Source: Owenia fusiformis (lineage: Eukaryota > Annelida > Polychaeta > Sabellida > Oweniidae). From it: DNA of 64,000 nt. Below the pieces are notes generated by a model. It was not told the origin of the DNA. It worked only from the letters and a program-made list of their open reading frames with translations, and searched no databases. The position numbers and the translations under genes are program-made. Positions 48,701 to 59,300 of the stretch are shown here, one piece after another (the first letter of the stretch is position 1; each line of letters begins with the position of its first letter). The DNA lies in NCBI GenBank assembly GCA_903813345.2, contig CAIIXF020000011.1:3744571-3808570 (forward strand), given 5' to 3'.

Positions 48701-50645
48701 TGATGAAGGCGGTTCATGGACACATCATACCCCGTGTTTACCTGTTGTGTGTCCCGCTCCACCTACTGATCAAAATGCAGAGGTGGATGTAAACGGGCTC
48801 AACTACAATGAAACGACTGTGTACACTTGCCACGTGGGTCACTATCTAGATGGACTCATAGATTTCCCCTCTGAGTTAATAAGGTGTTCTGAAGATGCTC
48901 AATGGACCCCAAATCATGCTCCATGTATGCCAGTCTCTTGTGGAAACCCTGATGATGATCCCAATGCAGTAGAAGTAGTAAATGGTACACTATATAATGA
49001 TACCATGTCTTACGAATGTAATAATGGATATGTCTTGTCGGATTCTACTGATATGGTCAACAGAATTATAACTTGCCTCAGTAATGGCATCTGGGAGAGT
49101 CATGCTTTATGTACTCCGATTGATTGTGGGAACCCGCCAGTCGACATTAATGCATTCGTAAGCATATCTGGTACAGTATATGAAGACACGGTACGATATG
49201 ATTGTAGTACTGGTTACAGACTTGGGTCATCGACTCCCAGTTCAGCAACGTATGATGTTATCCATTGTCTCTCAAATGGGCATTGGAGTGACCATTCCCC
49301 TTGTAGTCGAGTACCGTGTGGCTCCCTTCCAATTGATCAGGATGCAACAGTGATTGCTGGCAATATGTCACATTTAGACGGGAGTAATATTTCAAATCTG
49401 TTTAATGATAGGGTAATATTCATATGTAATTCAGGATATGTTATAAATGGTACAACATTGACTAATGAGACAGTATATTGCACTGACACTGGTAACTGGA
49501 GTGAACATACCAGTTGTGTTAGACGCTTGTGTGGCCCGCCACAAATTGACAATAATGCATTAATGCTGACAACCGACCATTCGTATTCATACGAATCGAC
49601 GGCTTTTTACACTTGCCACATAGGATATTGGATGAACGGAACTACAAGTGATACTATCACCTGTCAAGCCGATGGGACATGGGAAGATCGGTCTCGATGC
49701 ATCATAATATCTTGTTCTGATCCACCCATTGATAAGAACGCCAATACAACCAAAAGAATAACACATTTGCACAATGACCCAATGAACTCTTATGCAAACC
49801 TAACCCAAGGTGAAACATTTCTGTATAATGACACTGTATTATACTCCTGTCGAGACGGGTATACAATTAGTGGTCGGAATTCCACATCAGAAACAATACA
49901 CTGTGGACACGGAGGCAAATGGAGTGCGCATAGTCGGTGTGTTAAACCTACACCAAGTTGCTACTGTGGGCCTCTCTCTAAAGATCTAAATGCTGAACAA
50001 GTTGATCCAAGAACCAATTATGCATGCATGGATGAAGTGTTGTTCAGGTGTAAAGATGGTTTTCACATATATGAAAACGAGACGAGTAGAACATATGAGT
50101 CTGTCCTATGTTTACCGAACGCTACCTGGTCACAGAGAACGTATTGTAAAAGTAAGTTAACATTTCTTAGATAGTTTTCAATGAGCTATAAATAAATAAT
50201 TGTATACGGTTTATTATTTAATTCTAGAAATTCTATATAAGCCTAAAGTAAATATCCGGCTGTGGAAACACATTATACTTATCAATTAAGAAGCACTCGA
50301 ACAAAAATTAGAGGTATACTTGCCAATTAAGAATCACTCGAACAAAAATTACAGGTCCCAGTGTCTAACTACTCAATCCAAAATTATATGATATTTTTTT
50401 TAGGTATATCAGGTGATTCATGGGTTCGAGCCAAGAAGATAACGTTCCCTTCCGAAGAGGCGGCTGGAGCAGTTGTCATTGGCTCAGTGGGATTGATAAT
50501 CTTATTAACTGTGCTTACCATTGTCGTATTATCAGACCTCCAAAGAATATGTTCACATGTGAAAAATATCATGATAAAAAATGTGCGAGCTTGGACACGT
50601 AAACCAAGCGCCCATTTTAAATATAAGCGTACAACTGAGACTTGA
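36591..50645 (+). CDS. Gene C: selectin-like C-type lectin / 12-sushi transmembrane receptor (complete)
   Basis: Exons 36591-36762, 42751-42880, 44285-44475, 47800-50151 and 50404-50645 join in frame with the same phases as gene B, encoding about 1028 residues. Order: signal peptide, Cys motif, C-type lectin domain, twelve CCPs, TM helix, tail. It is the longest and most diverged of the three. Its 14-kb length comes from introns carrying a 122-bp triplicate, several foldback elements, a Mutator-like element and a tandem copy of its own exon 3 end. It is expected at the cell surface, with the same recognition-type role inferred for A and B. It is convergent with the protease gene 2.6 kb downstream. 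Confidence 0.88.
36763..37125. repeat. Triplicated 122-bp repeat at the start of gene C intron 1
   Basis: Units begin at 36782, 36904 and 37026 (AACC[TA]AGTCC.GTG.AGGCTAAG...). Each contains GATC.TGCGAGCGCGAGGGA and ends GTATGTTTTCTCTCTATCG or a variant. That unit end resembles the true donor GTATGTTATCTCTCTGTC, so the array apparently grew from the splice-donor side. Confidence 0.9.
37250..37600. repeat. Degenerate tandem duplication (about 185 bp) in intron 1
   Basis: GTCTACTGC.CGTTACGC.TGCTT at 37253 recurs at 37435, and TTTTGAATATTCATAATTT follows in both. Two diverged units are seen. Confidence 0.7.
37918..38523. mobile_element. Foldback element in gene C intron 1
   Basis: CGGAACACC followed by AAGTCAGGTACCGTTGTCAC at about 37938-37975 pairs with GTGACAACGGTATCTGACTT and GGTGTTCCG at 38470-38513. 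The outer CTAATT ends also match. The body is about 600 bp and non-coding. Confidence 0.7.
38524..41677 (+). other. Gene C intron 1, middle part; no gene recognised
   Basis: AT-rich. Bases about 40300-40760 have modest coding-like stretches (MDLVFEWLNKHSDTRLGA in one frame) broken by stops. They could be a very old transposon ORF, but I cannot name it. The ORF at 39658-39894 is hydrophobic by chance composition. Confidence 0.3.
41678..42395. mobile_element. TIR element with 9-bp target duplication (Mutator-like), copy 2
   Basis: Same family as 26513-27346, in opposite orientation. The ends TAGCCTTGCCACAAGTCGGT and inverse GACTTGGGGCAAGGCTA are flanked by the exact 9-bp duplication GTTTTCCTA (41669-41677 and 42396-42404). 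The 718-bp body is non-coding. It sits in intron 1 of gene C. Confidence 0.87.
42489..42559. repeat. Two-copy 36-bp tandem repeat containing a TATA-like string
   Basis: TTTGTGTGGTATAAATACCC is followed by CGCCTGCCTTATAATG in both copies (42489 and 42525). The copies are identical apart from the last bases. It lies 190-260 bp before exon 2 of gene C. Confidence 0.9.
42751..42880 (+). CDS. Gene C exon 2: first half of C-type lectin domain
   Basis: 130 nt, acceptor TTTTTTTCAG and donor AC|GTAAGT. It translates as VQYAMTTLKYPWTDNICQTL, then GSRWKYAIDSQDNERHYHML and QVAT. Length, phases and motifs match gene B exon 2. Confidence 0.86.
42881..44284 (+). other. Gene C intron 2 with a foldback element and a retroposon-like tail
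   Basis: Bases 43263-43735 are a foldback element: TTACCGAAACAGATCG...GGTAACAAAA at the left pairs with TTTTGTTACCGAAACGATCC at the right, with arms of about 180 bp. The ORF inside is one arm and not a gene. Bases about 43790-43850, read on the minus strand, contain CAGGGCCAATAATGCTG and CAGCCTCGGCCCTGTCA. A related string occurs on the plus strand at 47588-47620, suggesting the 3' end of a retroposon family. Confidence 0.6.
44285..44475 (+). CDS. Gene C exon 3: second half of C-type lectin domain
   Basis: Acceptor ATTGCAG, donor AAAA|GTGAGT. It translates as SHSWIGLQKTNTWEESVWLD, GTPYSTTWNRWDGSDDSSTC and LELAEDEWHSHGCGDSKNVL, then CQK. It is four codons shorter than in A and B. There is no EPN or WND motif. 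Confidence 0.87.
44440..45085. repeat. Tandem repeats that copy the exon 3 end and its splice donor
   Basis: Units begin near 44440 (inside exon 3), 44642 and 44890. Each carries a version of GTAGCG.TAACAA.AATGTTC followed by TTCGGTAACTATG.CAT. Unit 3 keeps GTCGGAGAAGTGAGTTCGGT, including an intact GTGAGT donor; unit 2 has lost it. Unit 2 also has an inner 63-bp duplication (CTTATATTA.TCCTAAGTACGCCTTG). The copied exon ends lack acceptors, so they are pseudo-exon fragments. Confidence 0.85.
45386..46141. mobile_element. Foldback element (about 755 bp) in gene C intron 3
   Basis: The outer TGCAGACAGATCGCC pairs with GGCGATCTGTCTGCA. The adjoining GAGACTCGACATTCACCA and AGTAGAAACATTTTGTC pair with the right arm. 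The inner arms GTAGCATTAACATTGGTCTC and CTTATGATCGGACATAA pair around a centre near 45740. Confidence 0.82.
46142..47799 (+). other. Gene C intron 3, 3' part
   Basis: AT-rich. At 47588-47620 GGGGCAATAATGCTATATAG and CCTCGGCCCC resemble the element at 43790-43850 (opposite orientation). Just upstream is a GC-richer GGTGGACGGCCGTCTGGCTG stretch; together these may be a short retroposon. No exon is seen. Confidence 0.4.
47800..50151 (+). CDS. Gene C giant exon: 12 consecutive sushi/CCP domains
   Basis: The 2352-nt phase 1-1 exon runs from acceptor TTTCTAG to donor AAAA|GTAAGT. CCPs begin near IFGCDDT, PCSDPPN, SCGTPES, DCGSALL, NCGEPIA, VCPAPPT, SCGNPDD, DCGNPPV, PCGSLPI, LCGPPQI, SCSDPPI and CYCGPLS. 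First and last modules align with the first and last of A and B. CCP11 has the same NLTQG-containing insertion as A CCP10. CCP5 and CCP6 have no close equal in A. No recent CCP duplication is seen, so C may be nearer the ancestral arrangement. N-glycosylation sites are frequent. Confidence 0.93.
50152..50403 (+). other. Gene C last intron
   Basis: Phase 1 intron, donor GTAAGT and acceptor TTTTTTTTAG. AAT(T)AAGAA.CACTCGAACAAAAATTA occurs twice in tandem (about 50285 and 50327). Confidence 0.65.
50404..50645 (+). CDS. Gene C last exon: TM helix and cytoplasmic tail
   Basis: SISGDSWVRAKKITFPSEEA leads into GAVVIGSVGLIILLTVLTIV, the membrane span, then VLSDLQRICSHVKNIMIKNV and a basic tail ending in TTET before TGA. 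The same juxtamembrane motifs as in A and B are present. The tail is about 40 residues, with no recognised signalling motif. Confidence 0.88.
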
Positions 50646-51133
50646 AAATTTCGAAAATTAAAGTGTTTCCGATTTGTTTAAAATTGATACATGGTAATGT
50701 ACAATATCTTGGGAGGTAGAACTAAAATTCGTTAAACAATGATTGAAGTATGGCATCCCTTTATTTGAAAAAGTCAATATGTTATGTACGTTTCTAGATT
50801 GTATTTAGACTTAGGGTACTATTTCGTGATTAAGGATATAGCAAATCGGATAATATACCAACTTTTTTTTTATTTTTATATGGTTTTTTAATGACTCTAC
50901 ATATGAATCATTTTCTCAATGCCTTTTATATTTTTAAACCAAACGTTTGTTTTCATGTAACATAAAATGAAACTTTTCCTTTTTTTGAACTTTAAAAATC
51001 ACTGGTACTCACCTAGTTACGCCGACGATACGTCAGCGTAACAAGATGGAAGAACTTCCGGCGTTCGTTTTCGGTAAGATATTTTTATTTCTCGATTCTA
51101 CACCACTTATAAGTCAAGTTGTGGACAATAATT
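50646..51133. other. Gene C 3' flank
   Basis: AT-rich with long T-runs near 50865-50880. No gene is seen. A short GACGATACGTCAGCGTAAC at 51024 is partly palindromic. Confidence 0.4.
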
Positions 51134-51475
51134 AAATTTGGCTCAAAGTTAAGGAAGATAGTCTAGTTGGAGAATATGCAGGCGGTTCTATGTTTGGTAT
51201 ATGAACGAAGACCCAATTTACATTTTTAGTCCCTCGCTTTTGTTACGTTGACGATATTCATTTATTACCACTGTCTGAGCTTTCAGTTGCAGAGGTTTGC
51301 TCCTTGTGTTTATTCATTCATGAATATTGCCAATGTGACAATATTCATAAAGATCGTCAACGTAACAAAAGCGAGGGACTGAATGTGTGCATTTCGTATT
51401 CGTTAATATACTAAACATAGAACCGCCTGCATATTCTCAAACTAAACTATCTTCCCTAACATTGAGCTAAAATAT
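51134..51475. mobile_element. Foldback element (about 340 bp)
   Basis: Arms of about 130 bp: AATTTGGCTCAAAGTTAAGG...GCAGGCGGTTCTATGTTT...AGTCCCTCGCTTTTGTTACG pair with CGTAACAAAAGCGAGGGACT...AAACATAGAACCGCCTGC...TTCCCTAACATTGAGCTAAA. The loop is about 80 bp. Confidence 0.88.
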
Positions 51476-52149
51476 GGTATTTCTTGTTAGATAAAGATTC
51501 CTTTGTACTACAGACAAAGTCACGGTTAAGTCATATCTGTCCCCGAAATCAATACTGAATAATTGTCGTGCTGTTTAGAAGGTTTGAGAAGTTCTAGACC
51601 GTGTTCAGACGAAATGTCGAGACGTAGTGATACTAGAGGTATAAGCATGGTATGGTCAATGTTTCTACGAAAAAGAAAGGGCCATATTCTGCCAAAACGT
51701 CGAAATAAATTAGTACTTACAAATCTCCCGCCGAAAATAGTGGGTATAACATCAAAAACTTCCAGTGGTACGACGTATGAGAGAATGGGGTGTGTTATAG
51801 CGAAATAAAGTACAAACAGTTTGGGCATTTAAAAATATTTGCAAATACACATTCTTGAATATCAAAATTAATGTAGTCAAGGTAGACACCAATCCCAACT
51901 TCTTAAATAACAAATGAGTTTTATTTTTTGAACTACTGTTGATGATATTATGACCGGTGACTCAATTGCACGCTTATTCCCAGAATGAGCTTAAAAATGT
52001 TCCTATAGTTAGCCTATAGACTTGCATTATTGTAGAAGTTTTATTTTTATGTTCAACACAAGACTGAAGCAAATAAAACTTGATGTCTTGGATAAATCGT
52101 TATTACTTTTTTGCATACATGGAGTCGCGATAGGGGTCATTTTGACGAA
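51476..52149. other. Intergenic between gene C and the protease gene
   Basis: ORFs on both strands overlap at 51526-51828 (100 and 81 aa). I recognise no domain in either; one or both are chance. Confidence 0.35.
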
Positions 52150-52535
52150 TAAAAACAACTTGTCTAATTTCAATAACACAGGCTGGTATCGTAAGATTTT
52201 ATCCGCTATGACGGAGCATGCTGTTTTTCATAAAAACACTAAGAATACTTCACAATTTATTTTTTAACTCATATATTGCGTTATATCCGTTTTCAATAGC
52301 TTTTCCTTCTAACCTTATTGGATTTCAAACAGAAGTGAAAAGTTACCCGCAAATAATATATCCATTGCATGGAGTAAGTAATTTTCTTTGAGTTCTTTGA
52401 ACTTATGAGTTAAAAAATAAATTGTGTGGTTTTCTTAGTGTCTTGATAAAAATAACATGCTCCATCACAGCGGACAGATCTTTCCATACTTGCCTGTGAA
52501 TAATGTTCGTATTGTTGTATAATCTAATTGCACCC
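52150..52535. mobile_element. Foldback element (about 385 bp)
   Basis: Arms at about 52150-52285 and 52400-52535 pair through CACAGGCTGGTAT, GGAGCATG, AACACTAAGAA and ACAATTTATTTTTTAACTCA. Pairing is imperfect, so the element is older than the one at 51134. Confidence 0.72.
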
Positions 52536-52712
52536 CTCTAAAATGTATTATTTCTTTCAAAGATAGGACAACAAAGGTAATTCTATGTCAAAGTGACCTA
52601 GGATTTGCAAATTAGAAAGTGATTCACAAATACATAATAACAACAGGATCGTACATTATATACAGTATTCTAATTTGAAACTATTGTTTGGTATGGATGG
52701 TAATTAGTATCC

Positions 52713-52950
52713 GGTCAACTTGGACACTAGTTACCTCGGACCCTAGTCAACTTGGACCCTTGTTTACTCAAACCCTAGTCAACTTGGGCCCTAGTTTACT
52801 CGAACTCTAGTCAACTTGGACCCTAGTATACTCGAACCTTAGTCAACTTGGCCCTGAGTTTACTCGAGCCCTAGTCAACTTGGACCCTACTTTACTCGGA
52901 CCCTAGTCAACTAGGACCCTAGTTTACTCAGACCCTAGTCAACTTGGACC
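52713..52950. repeat. 34-bp minisatellite, about 7 copies
   Basis: Consensus CCCTAGTCAACTTGGACCCT then AGTTTACTCGGA; period about 34 with variants (e.g. CAAACC, GAACTC, GAGCCC). Confidence 0.92.
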
Positions 52951-53236
52951 AAATAATATTCAAACTTGGACGCCATTATGTATAAATTGTTGGTCGACTA
53001 ACAACGTTACATTGGTGCAGATTTCTAGCCAACGTGTTACTGTCCTCACTGTAGTACAAGAAAGATTTGAGCAAGACAAACATGGTTCGTTACAGTTGCA
53101 GTTTAATTCTAAAATCGTTTAACAATTAAATATATATTTCTCCTATTATATCGCCGATGATAGTGCAACATGGCCTCCTTTTGTTTCTGTATTGGCAAAA
53201 TACATTTTTCAGAACATCTAAAACTTCCAAAAAATG

Positions 53237-53397
53237 TTATTGACAACTCCTCGTTTCCATTTGAATAACATCCCCTCCATAGCTTTGGTAAAGTGGACCA
53301 TCACCTGGTATATAACCGTACTCTGGGAAAAACCCAGACCTCAATCTAAACATCACATTATGTTTACATTTGCTCCATTTGCCCCAGTGAACCCATT
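53237..53397 (-). CDS. Protease gene last exon: second TSP1 domain
   Basis: The acceptor ATTACAG precedes AATGGGTTCACTGG. Translation is (E)WVHWGKWSKCKHNVMFRLR, then SGFFPEYGYIPGDGPLYQSY and ending METRSCQ before TAA. W-x-x-W-x-x-W-S-x-C and the terminal R-x-C are TSP1 marks. The domain has fewer Cys than usual and ends immediately after the last one. Confidence 0.75.
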
Positions 53398-56300
53398 CTG
53401 TAATGTAAAATACAGGTAAACAGTATACTAATATGGCCATTTAACAATTTTTATTAACCTTTGGTCTCATTACTATGTCAAAGTTCACAGCCTTGTAATT
53501 TTTTTAAATAAAAAGCACTAAGTGGAATGAGGTGTTACCCATAACACTATTCGAAATCCACTCCATAAAGTAGGTGACAGATGTCTGTGTATACGTCTTT
53601 GCTTCTTTAACACATCCCGATGGATTCACAAAGCTATTTAGGCCAAGTACCACCATATCTTGTGGAGGGATGAAACACATCGTCGATGCATCTATTGAAC
53701 ACATCAATGGACTCCCACTGTACCCCTAATGAAGCAGATTATATGTTTTGGTGAAATAAAGGAATTCATCTAAAAAGGCTGATAAGCTATTTAACAATTG
53801 AGTGTTAAAAGGATATGGGGTTTGAATACTATCAGCGAGGCTTTTTCAAAGATGTCTATACCGGCAACATTTGAAGCATCGGAAAAGGGAATGAAGTGAT
53901 AAAAAATAAGATTAAAGTCTTGAATACATAAGATATGAACGTGTAATCAGAACAACTTTATCCATTGAGTTCAGGTTTGCCTCAAAAGACTAGGCCAGTA
54001 TTTTGAGCACGTCTTTTTAAATTGCTATAAAATTGTGATACTTTAAAATTGACAAATAAAATATGTAAAATAAAAGGACATTGAACAAGATGTAGTTGTG
54101 CGAAATATAATTTTACATCCATAGTTATAAACACTTGTTTTGTAACATTCTTATTGGCTCAGCCTGTATGAAGATTTCAACGAAGAGTTGTGGTAATCCA
54201 TACAAAACAAAAAATGCCCATGTGAAGTATACTTTATTTTGATAAATATTGAAGTTATTTGATTTTAGTGAGTAAAATAGATGGTGCTGTTATTGTGGGA
54301 TTATGGGATAGCGCAAATTTGCAAAAAAATGTTGAGCTGGTTCCCGGGAGCTGGTGTGACAAACTGAGATCTGTAGTGACTTATAGTTTAACAAATATAC
54401 TTTTTCTGTAGTATTTATTATCGTTAAGTATACTTTAATGCTAATGTAGTAGCCGAGACATAACCGAGACAAATTCTATGTTAGAATTTCTCCAAGGAAT
54501 GTGCATGCAAAATGTTGTGACTTAACTCTTAAAAGTGAAGAAATGAGAGCAAATATACAGACTTGGGACTTGTGTTGTCTCGGCTACTAAGTACTGTTAT
54601 AAAACTATAAAAATGTCGTGTACCTCACAGACTGGTTTCTCCGTTGGTATGCTCCTAGATACGAATACAGCATCGTCGGTATTTATCGTCATGAACACCT
54701 CCACAGTGTGACCTTTCTTTTTGATCTCACCATTTGTTCCTGTAAACAAAAACACGTAAACTTTAAAACTGCCAGAGGAATGGGGAACTCCCCTCCCTTT
54801 GCCCCTTGCTCTTCCAATTGAGAACGACTTTAAATAAACATAATTTATTTTGAGTGATTCTATTGATTAATTCACGTGACAGTATTAAACTTGCAAACGT
54901 TTATTCCGGGAACTCTCCCCTTTTCTATCATTTTTCCTCAAACACACATAAAGCCAGTTAAATTTCTAAAATTATACTGGCTTAGACCCATATCTGCAGT
55001 TGATTTACGTGGCAAAAATTCAACAGCATATTAATTTTAGTAAAAACAGCACCCGCTTATTAAAGTATCTGGCGGGCCAGTAAGGAAAACTTGAAAAATA
55101 GTAATTCAATAATCCTTTCAACGACCTTTAATATTGGTTTATGAAGAATGCATTCGATTCTAAAAATGCTAAATTGTGAAGATGTGCAGAAATGTACAGT
55201 CAAGTAAAAAGTATAGCAGGAAAAAATTAAGAAATGCTCTTCCAAATAAATCTCATTTTGACAGCTCACTTAGCACTATCTTGAGAACTATATGTCAGAG
55301 TCATCTCGATGTTTTAAAGTGATTTGAAGTGCAAAATATTATCAAAAAAGCAGTTAGTATCACAACGGGAAACACTATTTTGTAAGCACTACTAAGAAAG
55401 AATACTTTATGTGTTATCCATAAGTAATAACCAAGACTAACTACTAATTCTCAGGAATAAAAAGTTCACTCTATTGAGAGATAGATAGAGCTTATCCTCG
55501 GACCAGTTACGTCTTATCCGTGTGTCATATGACTACTGTGTTAATTAACTAAGTAAAGTATTCCAATTAAAAAGTGTTGTATGTTTGCATGCAGCAAGCG
55601 TTTAATAATTCTTTGCATATATAATATTGTCCATAAAATAGTCTGATACATATAAATATTGTCCATAAAAGATCGGTCTGATAATTACAAGTAACTCATG
55701 TTTATTTTATTCTTTACGAATTTATGATAAGTGTATAATGTTCAATCATACAAATCGCAGTCAATTTTCAAAACTGCTCAACATGGTGAAAACTTCACGT
55801 TTTTAAAGAATGCTTGCCCGGCGAGTGGTTTGCTCTGGATTGCGAGAGAACAAAAACTTTGAATTAGGATTTTTCCTAATACTATCATTAATCTAAACAA
55901 CTTTTTAAACCGTCTCTGATTACATATCATGCCAATTAATACCATTATTGTGTTGACAGGATTAAATATGACATCTTTGGAATTATAATTTAATGAACTC
56001 AATAGTCTAAATGATAATAAGTTCATAATTTAGTCTTGGCTGACTAGTCTTGCATCATCAGAGTTGGATTGCAAATACCTCCCTAAATCAAATATATAAA
56101 ATTTACAAGTGTACACTAAAGTTTAAAAGGAAGACTATGGTGTCCCGTGAATAATTATCTTAGACAATAGTGAAGCGGTACAATCATGGGAGTGTTAATT
56201 AATCGGAATGCAAGTTTGTTTTAAAATAACTCCTTTGGATCAAATATTTAAATTCTACTAGAATGAGGGGAGTGGAAACAAGTCTCCATTCAAGCACTAA

Positions 56301-59300
56301 ATATAAAAAGAAAGATTTCAGTACCCCTTAACTTCACTATTTTAAGGAATGAGAGGCAGAAATAATTCCTAGAAATAAGATGGCCTGTCTTTACTGTAAT
56401 CAATATGCTACCTAACCACCGTTATTTTGGTTTTATAACGGGGATATTGCTCGAGCTTGAATAACAAATAAAAGGCATGTTCTTATTCCTGTATTCTGTC
56501 CTTTGATTGTGTATTAAGTTGAGCTGCACGCCAAACGTTAAGATTGTTAAAACGCTTATAATAAAACTTTATTCCTATCAATTTACATAAAAATGAAACA
56601 GATAAGATTCGAATCTCAGTCACACCAGCCACTGGTCAAATATCAAGTACAAATATCTATATTAATCAAATGTCTGAGAATTTGATAACTGTCTGGGATC
56701 CAATGTTAATTTTATTTAATCAAACTAAGAAAAGTATAACGATGGATTTTAAACGTTTAGAGGGAAAAGTCAAATATGCATTGTAACCCTAAAAATAATT
56801 CATTAAAGTGTCGTACACATTTCATAACATTTATATAAATAAAACAAATAAAGCACAACCCTAATGCCCTAATGAATTCATATCGGCGCTAAACGGCCCT
56901 TGCAATAAAAACGCATCGAAGCAGGGAATGCTTGGAAAATTCTTCCGAGACTGACTTTTGTTATTTCAAAATTGAAATATGCCTAATTCCTATTAATATC
57001 AAAAAATAACCACGCGATCTTTTTCCCTGGGTTTTACTCTATTTTAGATTTACTAGAAAAATGTTTATATGATGATTGCGTTTGCTTCTCACGAGTTCAT
57101 TGAAAAGTTCAGTCGTAAAACTTTAGAGATCAAAAGACTTATTAGGCACCTGATTGCGAAAGTTTGATTGCATTTCGATCGCCGGGATTTTACAAACGTA
57201 TTGTTTAAGTAGCGATCGTGTTCTTGGGATCTTGATAACTTCCTATTTTAAGTTTTGGGTTGAAAGCAATGAGTATGTCGGACTTTCTCAAGTCCACATA
57301 ATGAAACAATATCCCTTTATATTAGTCCAATCGGAATTTGCATAAACATACCAGTTTTTTATTGCAAAAAGAACTGTAATTAAAAGCCTACATAAAAGCA
57401 TCATGATAAATAAAACATTAAAGCATATATAAAGCCTATTGTTATCAAAATCCATAAATCCTCACCATATAAATATAGTTTTATTGATGACCAAAAACAG
57501 ATATCAAGGGCGTAGCCAGCTTTCAGTCAGGGGGGGGGAGGGGTGCGATCGCCAAAAAGATTTCGGTTTTCAGTCAGGAGGGTATGATTGTGGCATTTTA
57601 ATGCTCCTTTCTTTTTCTTTCTCAGCGTTTTATTTTTATTGTTATGGGGGAGGTTGTCATCGCACCCCCCCCCCTCCTGGCTACGCCTATGGATATTTTG
57701 GTAACTTTCACGTTTACCCCGCCCCCTAATAATTTTTACACCCCCTCTAAATATCAGACCCGTCAGGCGTCGAGGCATGGATCAGGATACCCTGACTCCC
57801 AAGCTGTGCGACTTCTGGCAACCGCTACACCTATATTCCCGGGGAAAACGCTTTTAGAAAAATTGTCAAATATGGTCGTGTGTGGGCAAACACGGAGGAG
57901 GAGGAGAGCCTGGAGAGGGGTGCGTGCATTGCGTGCGACCCTTCATCAGTTGTGTACCTTATTTTTGTATGAATTTCTTCCGAATAGTTATGCTAGAGGG
58001 GTTCTGATATTTATTTCTGTTTTCAAATGAAATAATTTCACCCTTGCCCGACTGACTTGTAGATGATGCACGAATCAAATAGCATGGAGATCAGATTATC
58101 AGATTGATTCGTATTTTCGCAATCAGATGAATTAACTTATTGTTTTCTCTGATTAAAAGGCGGTTTGAAGCTACTTTTACAGGATTTGTAAATTCGCAAT
58201 CAGACTGGCTTATTTTAATATTTAGTCAGTGCAAGAGGAGGGGACTATTACTGTAGAAAATTGTTTTGATTTCGACACTAATTGAATAATTTATCACAAT
58301 TGTTAAATACGCAAACAGAAACAGGTTTAAAAATGAGAATAGAGGCAAAAAAGTATATTCATAAAATGTAATTAAAACCCGGGAATTAAAAGCAATTTTA
58401 GACTGTTAGATGATCTCTTCTGTAATCAAGGTGATGTTGGTACACTTCCACTGTTAGAAAAACAAAGACTAAGACAAAGGCTATATAGCAATTAATCCTT
58501 TTGTAATCATTAAATGTTAGATTCTTATTATTTTGTTGGACAATGTTCAGACTTCTGACCAAGATTAAATCATTTATGTTTGTATTTAAAAAATAGTATT
58601 TCAATCAGACAGACGTGCTAATGAGTTCGAAAAATACTTTTGTCCATTTCCTCTCAAGAAGTTTTCAAATGTAATCAAGTCGATTTGTTTGAGTGTTTAG
58701 CATTGTTTTTCATAACTTGACGCTTCCATGAACAGAATGACTTTGAAATGAGTTTTTATAATTTTAGCTTTTATACGGACATGCTTATTGTATATTTCTA
58801 TATGAACGTTGTAGTTATGTGATGTAACATCGCCCCCCCCCCCAAATTACAGGTATACAAATTTTGATCGGAATGCATTAATTGCAATTAAAAACAAATT
58901 TTAGACTGTTAGATGATCTCTTATGTAATCTAGGTGATGTTGGTACACTTCCGCATTTAAGAAAACAAAGACTAAGACAAAGAGAACTAAGCAATTAATC
59001 CTTTTGTTATCATTAAATGTTAGATTCTTATTTTTTGATTGGACAATATTAAGACTTCTGTCTCCGATTGTTATGCAGGTATGTGTATAAAATCATGTGA
59101 ACAACATTATCGTGGAAACTCCCATCTTCATTCTCATAATGTCTTACAGCTATTTCGCAAATGACATAATCCTAAACAACATATGGACATAATATTGCAG
59201 AACTGAGCGAAAAGAAAGGTGGAACAAATCAGATTAAGATATTTTATTTTTGAAATGCACAAAGGGCAACAGTTGAAGAACAAAAGTTAAAGGCGTTTTG

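Noticed and set aside
51526-51828. Opposing ORFs of 100 and 81 aa between gene C and the protease gene
   Set aside because: No domain, no splice support, and both strands open over the same stretch; not enough to call a gene.
57439-58030. Overlapping ORFs of 83-128 aa with Pro/Gly runs
   Set aside because: They arise from the C- and G-runs of the hAT-like element and adjacent transposon DNA.
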